Source of the DNA: Byssovorax sp.
GTDB lineage: Bacteria > Myxococcota_A > Polyangia > Polyangiales > Polyangiaceae
NCBI GenBank assembly: GCA_025362495.1
Contig: JANYGI010000009.1
Coordinates: 1-52,611, forward strand
Length of the DNA stretch: 52,611 nucleotides
Direction: 5' to 3'
Position numbers and translations under genes: made by a program. Shown here one piece after another: positions 1 to 8,178 of the stretch (position 1 is its first letter; every line of letters starts with the position of its first letter). The notes below the pieces were generated by a model that had not been told where the DNA came from, searched no databases, and saw only the letters and a list, made by a program, of their open reading frames with translations.

Positions 1-190
1 TTCGAAGGTTCCGGCGACCTCTCCGACCGCGCCGAGCGCGGCGGGAAGGTTCGCCGGAGCGCTCGGCACGCCGGGGACGACCAGCGACGGATCGTTTAGG
101 ATCTTGGCTGGACAGCATGGACGATCGGAAGGGTGGGGCGCCGCGAGAACGCTTCGCGCGCGGGCAATCCCACTCTAAGGTGCGCCTCGG
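1..190. other. upstream stretch, no supported gene
   Basis: High-GC sequence before the first kinase gene. The minus strand has an open frame running off the left edge (translation ending in alternating Ala/Val/Gly/Pro) and the plus strand has a frame closed by TAG at 97-99. Neither has a convincing start or recognisable domain. It may hold the end of a neighbouring gene plus the kinase promoter, but I see no clear -35/-10 pair. Confidence 0.3.
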
Positions 191-1906
191 ATGCCTCTCA
201 AGCCCGGCGACCGCATCGATCGCTACACCCTCGTCGCGCCCCTCGGCGCGGGCGCGCAGGGCGCAGTCTGGAAGGTGATCGATCCGCTCGACGGGGGCGC
301 CGAGCGCGCGCTCAAGCTGGTGCCGACGAGCGGGCTCTCGGCCGAGTCGTTCGAGCGCGCGCGCCGCGAGGCGCAGTCGCTCGCGAGCGCGCCGCACCCG
401 AACCTCATCGCCTGTTACGGCCTCTTCGAGGATGTGGCCGCGGGGCTCGTCGGCATCGCGCTCGAGCTCGTCGACGGCGATCCGTTGCAGGAGGCCACGG
501 GCGATCCGCGGATGACGGCCGCGCACCGGAGCGCGCTCCTCGTGCAGCTCGCCGAAGCCCTGGCGTTCGTGCACGGATCGAAGCTGGTTCACCGCGATTT
601 GAAGCCCGAGAACGTCCTCGTGACGGCGGCGTTCTGGGCCGAGCCGACGCGCCCGGGGACGATCAAGCTCGTCGACTTCGGCCTCGCGATCCAGGTCGGC
701 AACCCGCGGCCGCTCACGCAGGTGGGCGGCGTCCTCGGCACGGCGCCGTACCTCGCGCCCGAGGCGATCGTGCCCTCGGTCGCGCCCGACGCGGCGCTCG
801 GGTACGCGCGGGACCTCTTCGCGTACGGCGTCCTCGCCTACGAGCTCCTGCTCGATCGCCACCCGACGGGCCTCGAGTGGGACGCTTCGCCCGTGCAGTT
901 CGTCCGCGCCTACGCGGCGGCGGCGACGAGCGGGAAAGCGTGGCCGCCTGCGGGGCTGCCGGCGCGGTGGCAGGAGCCTGTCGCGCGCTGCCTCGCCATC
1001 GACTCGACCGAGCGTCCGGCCTCCGGCGTCGCGCTGCTCGAGCTGGTGCGCGCGGGCGCGTCGATCCCGGATCCGCAAGGCGCGATCGATCCGGCGCTCT
1101 GCGCGACGGTGGTGGCGCCGTCGATCGACGCGAGCGAGATCGCGCCCACGGCTCCACCGATCGTCGCGCCTCGCGCTCCCTCACCGCCGCGGCCGTACAC
1201 CGTGCGCCTCACGCCGGCGCCGACGAAGCGTGGATCAGGCTGGATCCTCGCGGTGATCGGGCTCGTCGCCGTCGGCGTCGCCGCCGCGATCCTGCTGCTG
1301 CTCCGCCAGCCGCGGCCCGCCGGCGCCGGCCACGCGACGCCGACCGCGACGCCCGCGCCGGCTCCGCAGCCCAGCGCGATCGCGACGCCCGGCGCGAGCG
1401 CCGCGACGGCCGCCGCCTGCCCCGCGATCTGCTGCGGGGGGACGGCGTGCACCGGCGCTCCGAACAACGGGCGCGGCTGCTCCTCCGGCCGCACGTGCGT
1501 CCCCGGCTCGTGCGACGCCCGCATCGCCGAAGGCGGCGACTGGCTCCTCCGGATCGTGGGCGCCTCCGCCAACGGCAAAGAGATCTCCCCGCGCCCCGAG
1601 GTCTGCGTTCGCCACACCAGCGCTCGCGGCAACGAGCCCTGGTCGTGCACGCCCGCGGGAAGCGCCGATCCGCGCGCGGCGAGGCTCCGTATCACGACGA
1701 CCGAGCTCGCCGGCGACGGTATCGACATTTCGATCAACCGCTCTCCCAAGGCCCCTCCCGTCATCGGCAAGGGTGTTCACCTCGGCGGAGTCGGCGTCGC
1801 CGCGCTGTGCAAAGGCCTCAATTTCCGGTTCACCGGGAGTGACCACCTCGCCTACGCGGTGACGACGTTCCTCGACGACGCGAGCGAGGCGGGCGGGTCG
1901 AACTGA
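191..1906 (+). CDS. Ser/Thr protein kinase with transmembrane segment and Cys-rich extracytoplasmic tail
   Basis: Hanks-type kinase of 571 aa. The kinase domain spans about residues 10-285: Gly-rich loop GAGAQGAV at 19-26, invariant Lys near 42, catalytic HRDLKPEN (Asp136, Asn141), DFG at 162-164 and an APE-like motif at 190-192. A Pro/Ala linker leads to one transmembrane helix (about 351-371), so the C-terminal 200 residues should face the periplasm. That part opens with a cluster of eight or so cysteines (410-441) and then a domain I do not recognise, presumably a disulfide-stabilised sensor. The ATG at 191 places the kinase fold at the extreme N-terminus, as usual in myxobacterial kinases. 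It ends 3 nt from the convergent LysR gene. The kinase call is firm; the ligand and target are unknown. Confidence 0.93.
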   Translation: MPLKPGDRIDRYTLVAPLGAGAQGAVWKVIDPLDGGAERALKLVPTSGLSAESFERARREAQSLASAPHPNLIACYGLFEDVAAGLVGIALELVDGDPLQEATGDPRMTAAHRSALLVQLAEALAFVHGSKLVHRDLKPENVLVTAAFWAEPTRPGTIKLVDFGLAIQVGNPRPLTQVGGVLGTAPYLAPEAIVPSVAPDAALGYARDLFAYGVLAYELLLDRHPTGLEWDASPVQFVRAYAAAATSGKAWPPAGLPARWQEPVARCLAIDSTERPASGVALLELVRAGASIPDPQGAIDPALCATVVAPSIDASEIAPTAPPIVAPRAPSPPRPYTVRLTPAPTKRGSGWILAVIGLVAVGVAAAILLLLRQPRPAGAGHATPTATPAPAPQPSAIATPGASAATAAACPAICCGGTACTGAPNNGRGCSSGRTCVPGSCDARIAEGGDWLLRIVGASANGKEISPRPEVCVRHTSARGNEPWSCTPAGSADPRAARLRITTTELAGDGIDISINRSPKAPPVIGKGVHLGGVGVAALCKGLNFRFTGSDHLAYAVTTFLDDASEAGGSN

Positions 1907-1909
1907 CAC

Positions 1910-2878
1910 CTACGCCGCCGCGCGGCTCTCGCGGAGGAGCGCCCGGATCTGGGGCGACAGCGCGCGCCCCGACAGGAACAGATCGCGAAACCACCGCTGG
2001 GCGGGATCCTCGTCGTGGCGCTGCGACCACAGGGCGACGACCTGCGCCGCGGGCAGCTCGATCGGCGGCGCGAGCACGCGGAGGCCGAAGAGCTCGTGGG
2101 CGCGCTGCGCGACGCTGCTGGCGATGGTGCAGATCAGATCCGAGGTGCGAACGGCCAGCGGCGCCGACATGAAGTGCGGCACGCGGAGCGCCACGCGGCG
2201 GGTCGCGCCGACCTTCGCGAGCGCGCGATCGACGGCGCCGTCACGCCGCCCCTCGACGCTCACGAGCACGTGGCCGAGGGCCGTGTACGTCGCCAGATCG
2301 AGCCGCCGCTTGATCGCCGGGTGACCCTTGCGCGCGATGACGGCGAAGGGATCGCGGTACACGTCCGCGCGCCGCAGACCGGAAGGCGCGATCGATTGCG
2401 ACGCGCCGATCAGCGCGAGATCGACGTCGCCGAGGACGAGCTCCGGCACCGTGGCCGGCGAGAAGCGCTCGATTTCGAGGCGCACGAGGGGCGCGTGCTT
2501 GCCGAGGTAAGCGAGCACGTCGGGCAGCGTCGTCAGCTCGAAGTAGTCGACGGTGGCGACGCGGAAGGCGCGGGTCGAGGTCCGCGGATCGAAGGCCTCG
2601 GGCAGCGCGAGGGCGCGGCGCAGCGCCTCGAACGCGGCCGGCAGCGCCGCGCGGATCTGGATCGCGCGCGGCGTGGGCGCGAGGCCGCGGCCGACGGGCG
2701 CGAGGAGCGGATCGCCGAAGAGCTCGCGCAGCCGCGAGAGCGAGTGGCTCATCGCCGACTGGCTGACGTGGACCCGCCGCGCCGCCGCGCTGACGCTGCC
2801 CTCGACCAGGAGCGCTTCGAGCGCAGGGAGCAGGTTCAGGTTGATGGCCCGGACATCGATGACGCTCATACCTGGCAT
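1910..2878 (-). CDS. LysR-family transcriptional regulator
   Basis: 322 aa, normal LysR length. The winged helix-turn-helix lies at about residues 12-70, with the typical run of LEALLVEGSVSAAARRVHVSQ and then SAMSHSLSRLRELFGDPLL. The rest fits a type 2 periplasmic-binding-like effector domain. The start at 2878 is used here; a second Met three codons in (MSVIDVRAINLN) is equally possible. It is divergent from the SDR-hydrolase fusion, with fewer than 50 nt between start codons, the classic arrangement in which a LysR protein controls both itself and the divergent gene. The short intergenic segment (2879-2926) is the likely operator region, though no clean T-N11-A box stands out. The inducer cannot be told from sequence. 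Confidence 0.93.
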   Translation of the reverse strand: MPGMSVIDVRAINLNLLPALEALLVEGSVSAAARRVHVSQSAMSHSLSRLRELFGDPLLAPVGRGLAPTPRAIQIRAALPAAFEALRRALALPEAFDPRTSTRAFRVATVDYFELTTLPDVLAYLGKHAPLVRLEIERFSPATVPELVLGDVDLALIGASQSIAPSGLRRADVYRDPFAVIARKGHPAIKRRLDLATYTALGHVLVSVEGRRDGAVDRALAKVGATRRVALRVPHFMSAPLAVRTSDLICTIASSVAQRAHELFGLRVLAPPIELPAAQVVALWSQRHDEDPAQRWFRDLFLSGRALSPQIRALLRESRAAA

Positions 2879-2926
2879 TAGAACCCTTCACTTTTCCTCA
2901 TGCACGCGGCAACGCATCCTGGCCGC

Positions 2927-4744
2927 ATGAAGACGAACGAGAACCAGCACGAGAACGAGGTCGAGGTCCTGGTCACCGGCGGCACGGGCCTGATCGGGCG
3001 ATGGCTCCTCGCGGAGCTGACGAAGACGCGGCGGGTGGCGGCCATCGTGCGGAGGGCGGGCGAGCGCGGTCCGGAGCTCCGCGGCTTTATCGACGCGCAC
3101 GGCGGTGACTCGAGTCGCTTGCTGATTGTCGAGGGCGACGTGGAGCAGCCGTCGCTGGGGCTCACGGCCGGCTTCGACCAGGTGCGCGACGTCTACCACC
3201 TGGCGGCGCTCTTCGCGTTCGGCCTCGGCGCGGACGAGGTGCGGCGGTGCAACGTCGATGGCAGCCTGCACGTGGCCGCGTGGGCCCTCGCGCGGCCGGC
3301 GCTGCGGCGCTTCGTCTTCCTCGGCGGCTATCGCATGATGCACTCGAGCGTCGAAGGCGCCGCGGAGGGCCCTTTGCCGGAGGCCGAGCGCGCGGCGCTC
3401 TACCGCGATCACGGGGCCTACGAGGCCTCCAAGCACGATGCCTATCGCCGGGTCCGGAGCTTCGCCGCCGGGCATGGCCTGCGCTGGACGGCGGTCCACC
3501 CGAGCGGGGTCATCGGCGACTCGCGCACGGGAGAGACGACGCAGACCACCGGGCTCGGCGCCACGGTGGAGAAGCTCTGGGAGGGTCGTTTGCCGGCGCT
3601 GGTCGGCACCGAGCGCACGTTCCTCCCGCTGGTGACCGTCGATTACCTGGCGCGGTTCCTCGCCAGCGTGCCCGAGCGCGCCGAGACGATGGGACAGGAC
3701 CTCTGCGTCCTCGATCAGGCGACCCCGAAGCTCCCCGCGCTGGTGCGGGACATCGCTGCTCATCTCGGCGTGGCGGCGCCGACCAGGGTCCTCCCGCTCG
3801 GCCTGGTGCGCGCTCTGCCCCAGGCCATCACCGGCCTCGCGCCCGAGAGCCTGGGGTTCCTCACCGAGGATGCCTATGACACCACCGCTGCCGACGCCCA
3901 CGCCGCGGCGACGGGTCTCGTGATGCCCTCGATCGACGTCGCGGTGCAGCGCTGGTGTGATTACCTGGTGGCGACTCGGTTCCTCGCGCAGCCCGGCGGC
4001 GATCGCGGGGCGCTCCGGGAGGGTGCTTATCACGTGGGCGATCCGGTCACCGCCGACGTGGTCTATCTGCACGGCCTCCCCTGGAACGGCGATGCGTGGA
4101 AGCCGGTCGCCGATCGCGTCGGCGGATCGTCGGCGCGCGTGGATCTGCCTGGCCTCGGCCGCTCGACGCCGAGCGACCTCGACGACGTGGCGTGGCTCGA
4201 CCGGCTCCTCGCGCAGCGGACGCGGCCGGTCGTGCTCGTGGGGCACTCGCTCGGCGCGGCGATGGCGGTGCGTTACGCTCACGCGCACCCGGGCAAGGTT
4301 CGCGGCGTCGTCCTGGTTTCACCGGCATTTCTGCAGCCCGCGGCGCCCGCGTACGTGAAGCTCCGGCCGCTCGTCGCGCTCACGCTCCGCCGCTCGACGT
4401 CGGCCGACCTCGCTCGAAGGCTGTTGCCGGAGCAGGCCGGAGCGCCGCTGGGCGCGCCCGCGGTGGCCAGCGCCCGCGTCGATCTGCAGCGAAAAGGCGT
4501 GGCTTCCCGGATCGCGCGGTCGCTCGCGCAGGCGACGTCGCGACGGGTGCGGGCGACGCTGCGACGACAGCTCGACGAGCTCGAGCCCGGCGTCGTGCTC
4601 GTCCACGGCTCGCGCGATCCCCTGGAAATCGCGACCGATCGGGTGGTCTACGTCGTTGACGGCGCCGGCCACGCCCCGCACTTGACACGAACGGACGAGG
4701 TCGCCGCCATCATCGCCGCGTTCGCGCCGGCCCCGCCGTCGTGA
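2927..4744 (+). CDS. fusion of extended SDR (NAD(P)-dependent epimerase-like) and alpha/beta hydrolase
   Basis: 605 aa with two enzymes in one chain. Residues 10-345 form an extended SDR: nucleotide-binding TGGTGLIG at 17-24 right after beta-strand 1, and a catalytic YEASK (YxxxK) further on. Residues 370-605 form an alpha/beta hydrolase: VVYLHGLPWNG for the oxyanion region, the nucleophile elbow GHSLG (Ser about 441), a late acidic residue in HGSRDPLE, and the catalytic His in GAGHAPHL. The start at ATG 2927 puts the Rossmann strand near the N-terminus; ATG 2900 would add nine residues. Both active sites look complete. A reductase/epimerase coupled to an ester or thioester hydrolase suggests sequential steps on a small hydrophobic substrate, but this is inference. 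Likely controlled by the divergent LysR gene. Confidence 0.88.
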   Translation: MKTNENQHENEVEVLVTGGTGLIGRWLLAELTKTRRVAAIVRRAGERGPELRGFIDAHGGDSSRLLIVEGDVEQPSLGLTAGFDQVRDVYHLAALFAFGLGADEVRRCNVDGSLHVAAWALARPALRRFVFLGGYRMMHSSVEGAAEGPLPEAERAALYRDHGAYEASKHDAYRRVRSFAAGHGLRWTAVHPSGVIGDSRTGETTQTTGLGATVEKLWEGRLPALVGTERTFLPLVTVDYLARFLASVPERAETMGQDLCVLDQATPKLPALVRDIAAHLGVAAPTRVLPLGLVRALPQAITGLAPESLGFLTEDAYDTTAADAHAAATGLVMPSIDVAVQRWCDYLVATRFLAQPGGDRGALREGAYHVGDPVTADVVYLHGLPWNGDAWKPVADRVGGSSARVDLPGLGRSTPSDLDDVAWLDRLLAQRTRPVVLVGHSLGAAMAVRYAHAHPGKVRGVVLVSPAFLQPAAPAYVKLRPLVALTLRRSTSADLARRLLPEQAGAPLGAPAVASARVDLQRKGVASRIARSLAQATSRRVRATLRRQLDELEPGVVLVHGSRDPLEIATDRVVYVVDGAGHAPHLTRTDEVAAIIAAFAPAPPS

Positions 4745-4859
4745 ACGCGCCATCCGCCCGGTGCTCCCGCCGCCGACATCACGGCAGATCGCTGTCGACA
4801 CGACGCCGTGGCGCCCCTACACCACCGGCCCATGTCACGGGCGCCGGAGGCCGGCCCCC

Positions 4860-4866
4860 AAGGAGG
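4860..4866 (+). promoter_or_regulatory. strong ribosome binding site deciding a GTG start
   Basis: AAGGAGG, a full anti-Shine-Dalgarno match, sits 7 nt before GTG 4874. It argues for that start of the DUF420 gene instead of upstream in-frame ATG codons (4808, 4832), whose added residues look non-coding. Confidence 0.75.
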
Positions 4867-4873
4867 ATCGCCG

Positions 4874-5449
4874 GTGTCGACCGAAGCAGTGGTTCTGGAG
4901 CGGAAAATGAACCGGGTCGCGTGGGCCCTCTCCGCCGTGGTGCTGGCGCTGGTCGGCCTGATGCGCGCGGTGCACATCCCGAGTCCGATCGACTTCAGCT
5001 TCCTGCCGCCGATCCACGCGACGCTGAACGCACTCACCGCCGTGACGCTGGTGGCGGCGCTGGTGTTCATCAAGCAGAAGCAGATAGCAAGGCACCGGGC
5101 GGCCATCTACGTGTCGATCGGCCTGAGCGTGCTCTTCCTGCTCTCGTACGTGGTCTATCACTTCACCTCGGCCGAGGTGCGGTTTGGCGACCTCAACCAC
5201 GATGGCAAGCTCGATCCCGCCGAGCTCGCCGCCGTGGGCGGGATGCGCCCCGTGTATCTGATCCTGCTGATCACCCACATCACCCTTGCCGGGACGATCC
5301 TGCCGTTCATCCTCTTCACGTTCAACCGCGCCTTCACCAAGCAGTACGCGCGCCACAAGGCCATGGCCCGCTGGGTGTTCCCGCTGTGGCTCTACGTCGC
5401 GGTGACAGGGCCTCTCTGCTATCTGATGCTCCGCCCGTTCTACCCTTAG
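4874..5449 (+). CDS. DUF420 family membrane protein with an EF-hand-like loop
   Basis: 191 aa with four or five hydrophobic helices, matching the DUF420 (YozB-like) family: PIHATLNALTAVTLVAALV, a YVVYHF motif, conserved His residues (including LLITHITLAG) and a closing WVFPLWLYVAVTGPLCYLML. Family members often sit near cytochrome oxidase/SCO genes, so a role in respiratory-chain assembly has been suggested, but no such genes are here. The odd feature is a loop between helices, DLNHDGKLDPAE, which fits the 12-residue EF-hand calcium loop exactly (D1, N3, D5, G6, D9, E12) and would lie on one face of the membrane. It follows the SDR-hydrolase gene after 129 nt and may be transcribed independently. 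Confidence 0.85.
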   Translation: MSTEAVVLERKMNRVAWALSAVVLALVGLMRAVHIPSPIDFSFLPPIHATLNALTAVTLVAALVFIKQKQIARHRAAIYVSIGLSVLFLLSYVVYHFTSAEVRFGDLNHDGKLDPAELAAVGGMRPVYLILLITHITLAGTILPFILFTFNRAFTKQYARHKAMARWVFPLWLYVAVTGPLCYLMLRPFYP

Positions 5450-5544
5450 ACATCGACGCGTCGAGAGCGCCTTCGCCCCGCCGCTCCCGCTGGAATCAGA
5501 AATTGTCCTTGCCCCACGGCGAGGCGCCGGCTCAGCATGACGTC

Positions 5545-5712
5545 ATGGCTGCTCGCGAACCTCACGCCCTCGAGTCGGATCCGTTCTGGAAGGCGGTCAT
5601 GAGCGCGCCGATCGAGGACGGCGAGCCCTCCGAGGCGGAGCTGCTCGCCGTCGAGACCGCCAAGCGCGACGGTGGCTGGGTGGACGGCGAGAGCCTCGCT
5701 TCTCGCGAATGA
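5545..5712 (+). CDS. small hypothetical protein, antitoxin-like
   Basis: 55 aa, ATG at 5545. The acidic composition and the pattern DPFWKAVMSAPIEDGEPSE followed by a Glu/Ala-rich helix resemble the C-terminal parts of type II antitoxins (Phd/RHH-type proteins commonly have a segment of the form API-D-EP-x-x-E). No toxin-sized partner follows, and the next 290 nt are non-coding repeat sequence. It could be an orphan antitoxin, a remnant of a toxin-antitoxin pair, or an unrelated small protein. GC-rich third positions support coding. Confidence 0.45.
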   Translation: MAAREPHALESDPFWKAVMSAPIEDGEPSEAELLAVETAKRDGGWVDGESLASRE

Positions 5713-5760
5713 CCTGCTCTGGCTCTGGAGGGGTTCGCTATCGACTGCATATCTCCCTCT

Positions 5761-5941
5761 GATGTGGGGCGGGCCTCCGTGCCCGCCGCATGGACTACCC
5801 GGAGCCACCAGAGCCGGGTGGGAATCTGCTCCTGCTCTCCATATCCGGGCTTCGTTGCGGGGTGCTCGCCGTCGGAGCCGGGTTTGCGAGTGGGGCGCTA
5901 TGCACACTCCATGTGGCGGGCACGGAGGCCCGCCCCACACC
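5761..5941. repeat. REP-like inverted doublet
   Basis: Two 33-nt arms, 5761-5793 and 5909-5941, are inverted copies of each other with two mismatches. Each arm is itself a hairpin: GGCGGGC, a 6-nt loop ACGGAG, then GCCCGCC (in one orientation). This nested arrangement, two inverted palindromic units about 115 nt apart, resembles a REP doublet (BIME) or a non-autonomous element mobilised by a REP-associated transposase. The flanks (5713-5760 and 5942-6002) are noticeably AT-richer, with short GATCTATC repeats. I see no gene in 5713-6002. Confidence 0.7.
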
Positions 5942-6002
5942 AGATCTATCGATCTATCCATCTAAATAGAGAGATAGAGCTGTATTCGGTGGAAGAAGCG
6001 CT

Positions 6003-7328
6003 CTACAGCGCGATCACCGGATCAGCCTCGATCCCCAGCAAGCGCGCGCGGATCTCGCCGACGAGGTAGATCGATCCCGTCACGAGGATGGTGTCGCCGG
6101 GGCGGCTCGCGGCGATCGCCCGCGCTATCGCGTCATGCGGATCTGCCACCATTTCGCCCGGCGCGAAGGCGCCGAGCTCGCCGAGCGCGGCGGGGGCGCG
6201 GCCCTTGGGCTCGGTGTAGTACCGACGCGCGCAGAGCGGCGCGAGCGGCCCCAGCATCTCGGGCCAGCGCTTGTCGGCCAGCGCGCCGAACACGAGGGCG
6301 CGGCGCCCGGGATCTCCGCCGGGATCGTCGGCCGCGAAGAGCTCGGCCAGCGCGTGCGCGCCCTCGGGGTTGTGCGCGCCGTCGAGGATCACCGTCACCT
6401 GCTCGGCGTCGAGGCGAACGCGCTCGTAGCGCCCGGGCCAGCGCGCCGTGGTGAGCCCCACGAACGCCGCGGCGACGGGCTCGATCAGCAGGTGATGCTG
6501 CGCGAGGCAGCGCGCGATCCCGAGAGCGACCGCGGCGTTGTCGGCCTGGTGGCGACCGCCCAGCGCGAGCTTGCCGTGGAAGCGATCGCCTTCGGTGGGG
6601 CCGTGCAGATCGGTGACGCCGCCGGCCCAGCGCGCGCCGATCGTGCCGGGCTCGAACGCGCCGTCGCGCCGCACGCGGGTGATCGATCCAGCCCCGACCT
6701 TCGCCGCGACCTCGACGATCGCGCGCTCCGCTTCGAGCGGTAACGGGCCGAGCACGACGGGCGCGCCGCGCTTCAAAATCCCCGCTTTTTCCCGGGCGAT
6801 CAGATCGATCGTGTCGCCGAGGATCGCCGTGTGCTCGAGCGCGATCGACGTCACCGCGGTGCAGAGCGGGGCGGCGATCACGTTGGTCGCGTCGAGGCGA
6901 CCGCCGAGGCCGACCTCGAGGACGGCGAGCTGCACGCGCGCCTCGCGAAAGGCGTGAAAGGCCGCGACCGTGAGGCTCTCGAAGAAGGTGAGATCGGGGC
7001 GGCAGTGATCGAGCACGGCCGCGAGCGAGCGCTCGAAGCTCACGTCGTCAATCGGCTCGCCGCCGATGCGGATCCGCTCGGCGAAGCGGCACAGATGAGG
7101 CGACGTGTAGAGCCCGGTGCGCAGCCCCGCGGCGCGCGCGATGGCCTCGATCATCGCCGATGTGCTGCCCTTGCCGTTGGATCCGGCGATGTGCACCGCG
7201 CGCAGGCCGACGTGCGGATTGCCGAGCGCGGCGAGCGCATGCTCGACGCGATCGAGGCCGAGCATCATCCCCCGCGGCACCCTCGCCTGGAGGGCGGCGA
7301 GCTTCGCGACGAGGGGCGACGTCGTCAT
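6003..7328 (-). CDS. folC: bifunctional folylpolyglutamate synthase/dihydrofolate synthase
   Basis: 441 aa, typical FolC length. The ATP-binding loop HIAGSNGKGSTSAMI lies near residues 43-57. A Mur-ligase-like central domain follows, with TSPHL and the FFESLTVAAF segment, then LEVGLGGRLDATN, a strong FolC signature. The C-terminal domain contains ILDGAHNPEGA, also diagnostic. It adds L-glutamate to dihydropteroate and folates in the cytoplasm. The start ATG at 7328 overlaps the accD stop by 4 nt (ATGA), so translation is probably coupled. The accD-folC order is also found in other Proteobacteria such as E. coli. It is the last gene of the CoA-transferase/accD operon, and 3' of it lie the REP-like repeats. 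Confidence 0.95.
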   Translation of the reverse strand: MTTSPLVAKLAALQARVPRGMMLGLDRVEHALAALGNPHVGLRAVHIAGSNGKGSTSAMIEAIARAAGLRTGLYTSPHLCRFAERIRIGGEPIDDVSFERSLAAVLDHCRPDLTFFESLTVAAFHAFREARVQLAVLEVGLGGRLDATNVIAAPLCTAVTSIALEHTAILGDTIDLIAREKAGILKRGAPVVLGPLPLEAERAIVEVAAKVGAGSITRVRRDGAFEPGTIGARWAGGVTDLHGPTEGDRFHGKLALGGRHQADNAAVALGIARCLAQHHLLIEPVAAAFVGLTTARWPGRYERVRLDAEQVTVILDGAHNPEGAHALAELFAADDPGGDPGRRALVFGALADKRWPEMLGPLAPLCARRYYTEPKGRAPAALGELGAFAPGEMVADPHDAIARAIAASRPGDTILVTGSIYLVGEIRARLLGIEADPVIAL

Positions 7329-8176
7329 CGGCGCGGGCGGTTGCTGGTCAGGTGGTTGAGGATCGAGACGATCTTCGCCTTCATTTCCAGGCGCGAGACG
7401 ATGGCGTCGACCATCCCGTGATCGAGGAGGAACTCGGCGCGCTGGAAGCCCGGCGGCAACGTCTGGCGGATCGTGTTCTCGATGACGCGCGCGCCGGCGA
7501 AGCCGATCAGGGCCTTGGGCTCGGCGATGTTCACGTCGCCGAGGAAGGCGAAGCTCGCCGCGACGCCGCCCGTCGTTGGGTGGAGCAGCACCGAGATGAA
7601 CGGGAGCCGCGCCTTGCGGAAGCGCTCGAGCGCCGAGACGCTCTTGGCCATCTGCATGAGCGAGAGGATGCCCTCCTGCATGCGGGCGCCGCCCGACGCT
7701 TGCAGCAGCACGACGGGGAGCTCTTCCTCGACCGCGCGCTCGAAGAGGCGCGTCACCTTCTCGCCGACGACGGAGCCCATGCTGCCGCCCATGAACGCGA
7801 AGACGAAGGCGCCGTACGCGACGGCGCGTCCATCCATCCGGCCGCGGCCGATGTCGATCGCCTCGGGGGATTTCGTCTTCTTCTGCGAGGCGGTGACGCG
7901 CTCTTTGTACGAGCGTCCATCGCTGAAGCGGAGCGGATCGCCGGGCACGAGGTGGGCGTCCCACGGCTCGAGCGCCTCGTCGAGGAAGAGGCGCTGCCAG
8001 CCATCGGCCTCGAGCTTGTGGTGATGGCCGCAGAGCGAGCAGACCTCGAACGTGGCCGCGAGCTCGCCCGCCGTGAGCGTCTGGCCGCAGCCGTCGCAGC
8101 GGCGAAATACGCCGGCGCCGAGCGATCGCTTCTCGCTCGCGTCGGTGCTGGGGAGGTTTTTTTCAGGCCACGCCAT
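7325..8176 (-). CDS. accD: acetyl-CoA carboxylase carboxyltransferase subunit beta
   Basis: 283 aa. The N-terminal zinc finger has two CxxC pairs (CDGC and CSLC, about residues 28-52). The carboxyltransferase fold follows, with the acyl-CoA-binding VVLLQASGGARMQEG and the GGVAASFAFLGD motif. With AccA it transfers CO2 from carboxybiotin to acetyl-CoA, the committed step of fatty acid synthesis. accA, accB and accC are not in this window. It starts 2 nt after the CoA-transferase B stop and overlaps folC by 4 nt, so it sits in a compact operon. Identification is firm. Confidence 0.96.
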   Translation of the reverse strand: MAWPEKNLPSTDASEKRSLGAGVFRRCDGCGQTLTAGELAATFEVCSLCGHHHKLEADGWQRLFLDEALEPWDAHLVPGDPLRFSDGRSYKERVTASQKKTKSPEAIDIGRGRMDGRAVAYGAFVFAFMGGSMGSVVGEKVTRLFERAVEEELPVVLLQASGGARMQEGILSLMQMAKSVSALERFRKARLPFISVLLHPTTGGVAASFAFLGDVNIAEPKALIGFAGARVIENTIRQTLPPGFQRAEFLLDHGMVDAIVSRLEMKAKIVSILNHLTSNRPRR

Positions 8177-8178
8177 GA

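Noticed and set aside
2015-2881. Long plus-strand open frame opposite the LysR gene
   Set aside because: Arg/Glu/Ala-rich translation typical of the antisense of a high-GC gene; the LysR frame has clear domain motifs.
4741-5544. Extension of the small antitoxin-like gene to 323 aa
   Set aside because: The first 268 codons lie out of frame over the DUF420 gene and read as Arg/Pro noise.
7329-7964. Upstream extension of the folC frame to 653 aa
   Set aside because: The added residues are Arg-rich noise inside accD; the FolC domain begins normally at the ATG overlapping the accD stop.
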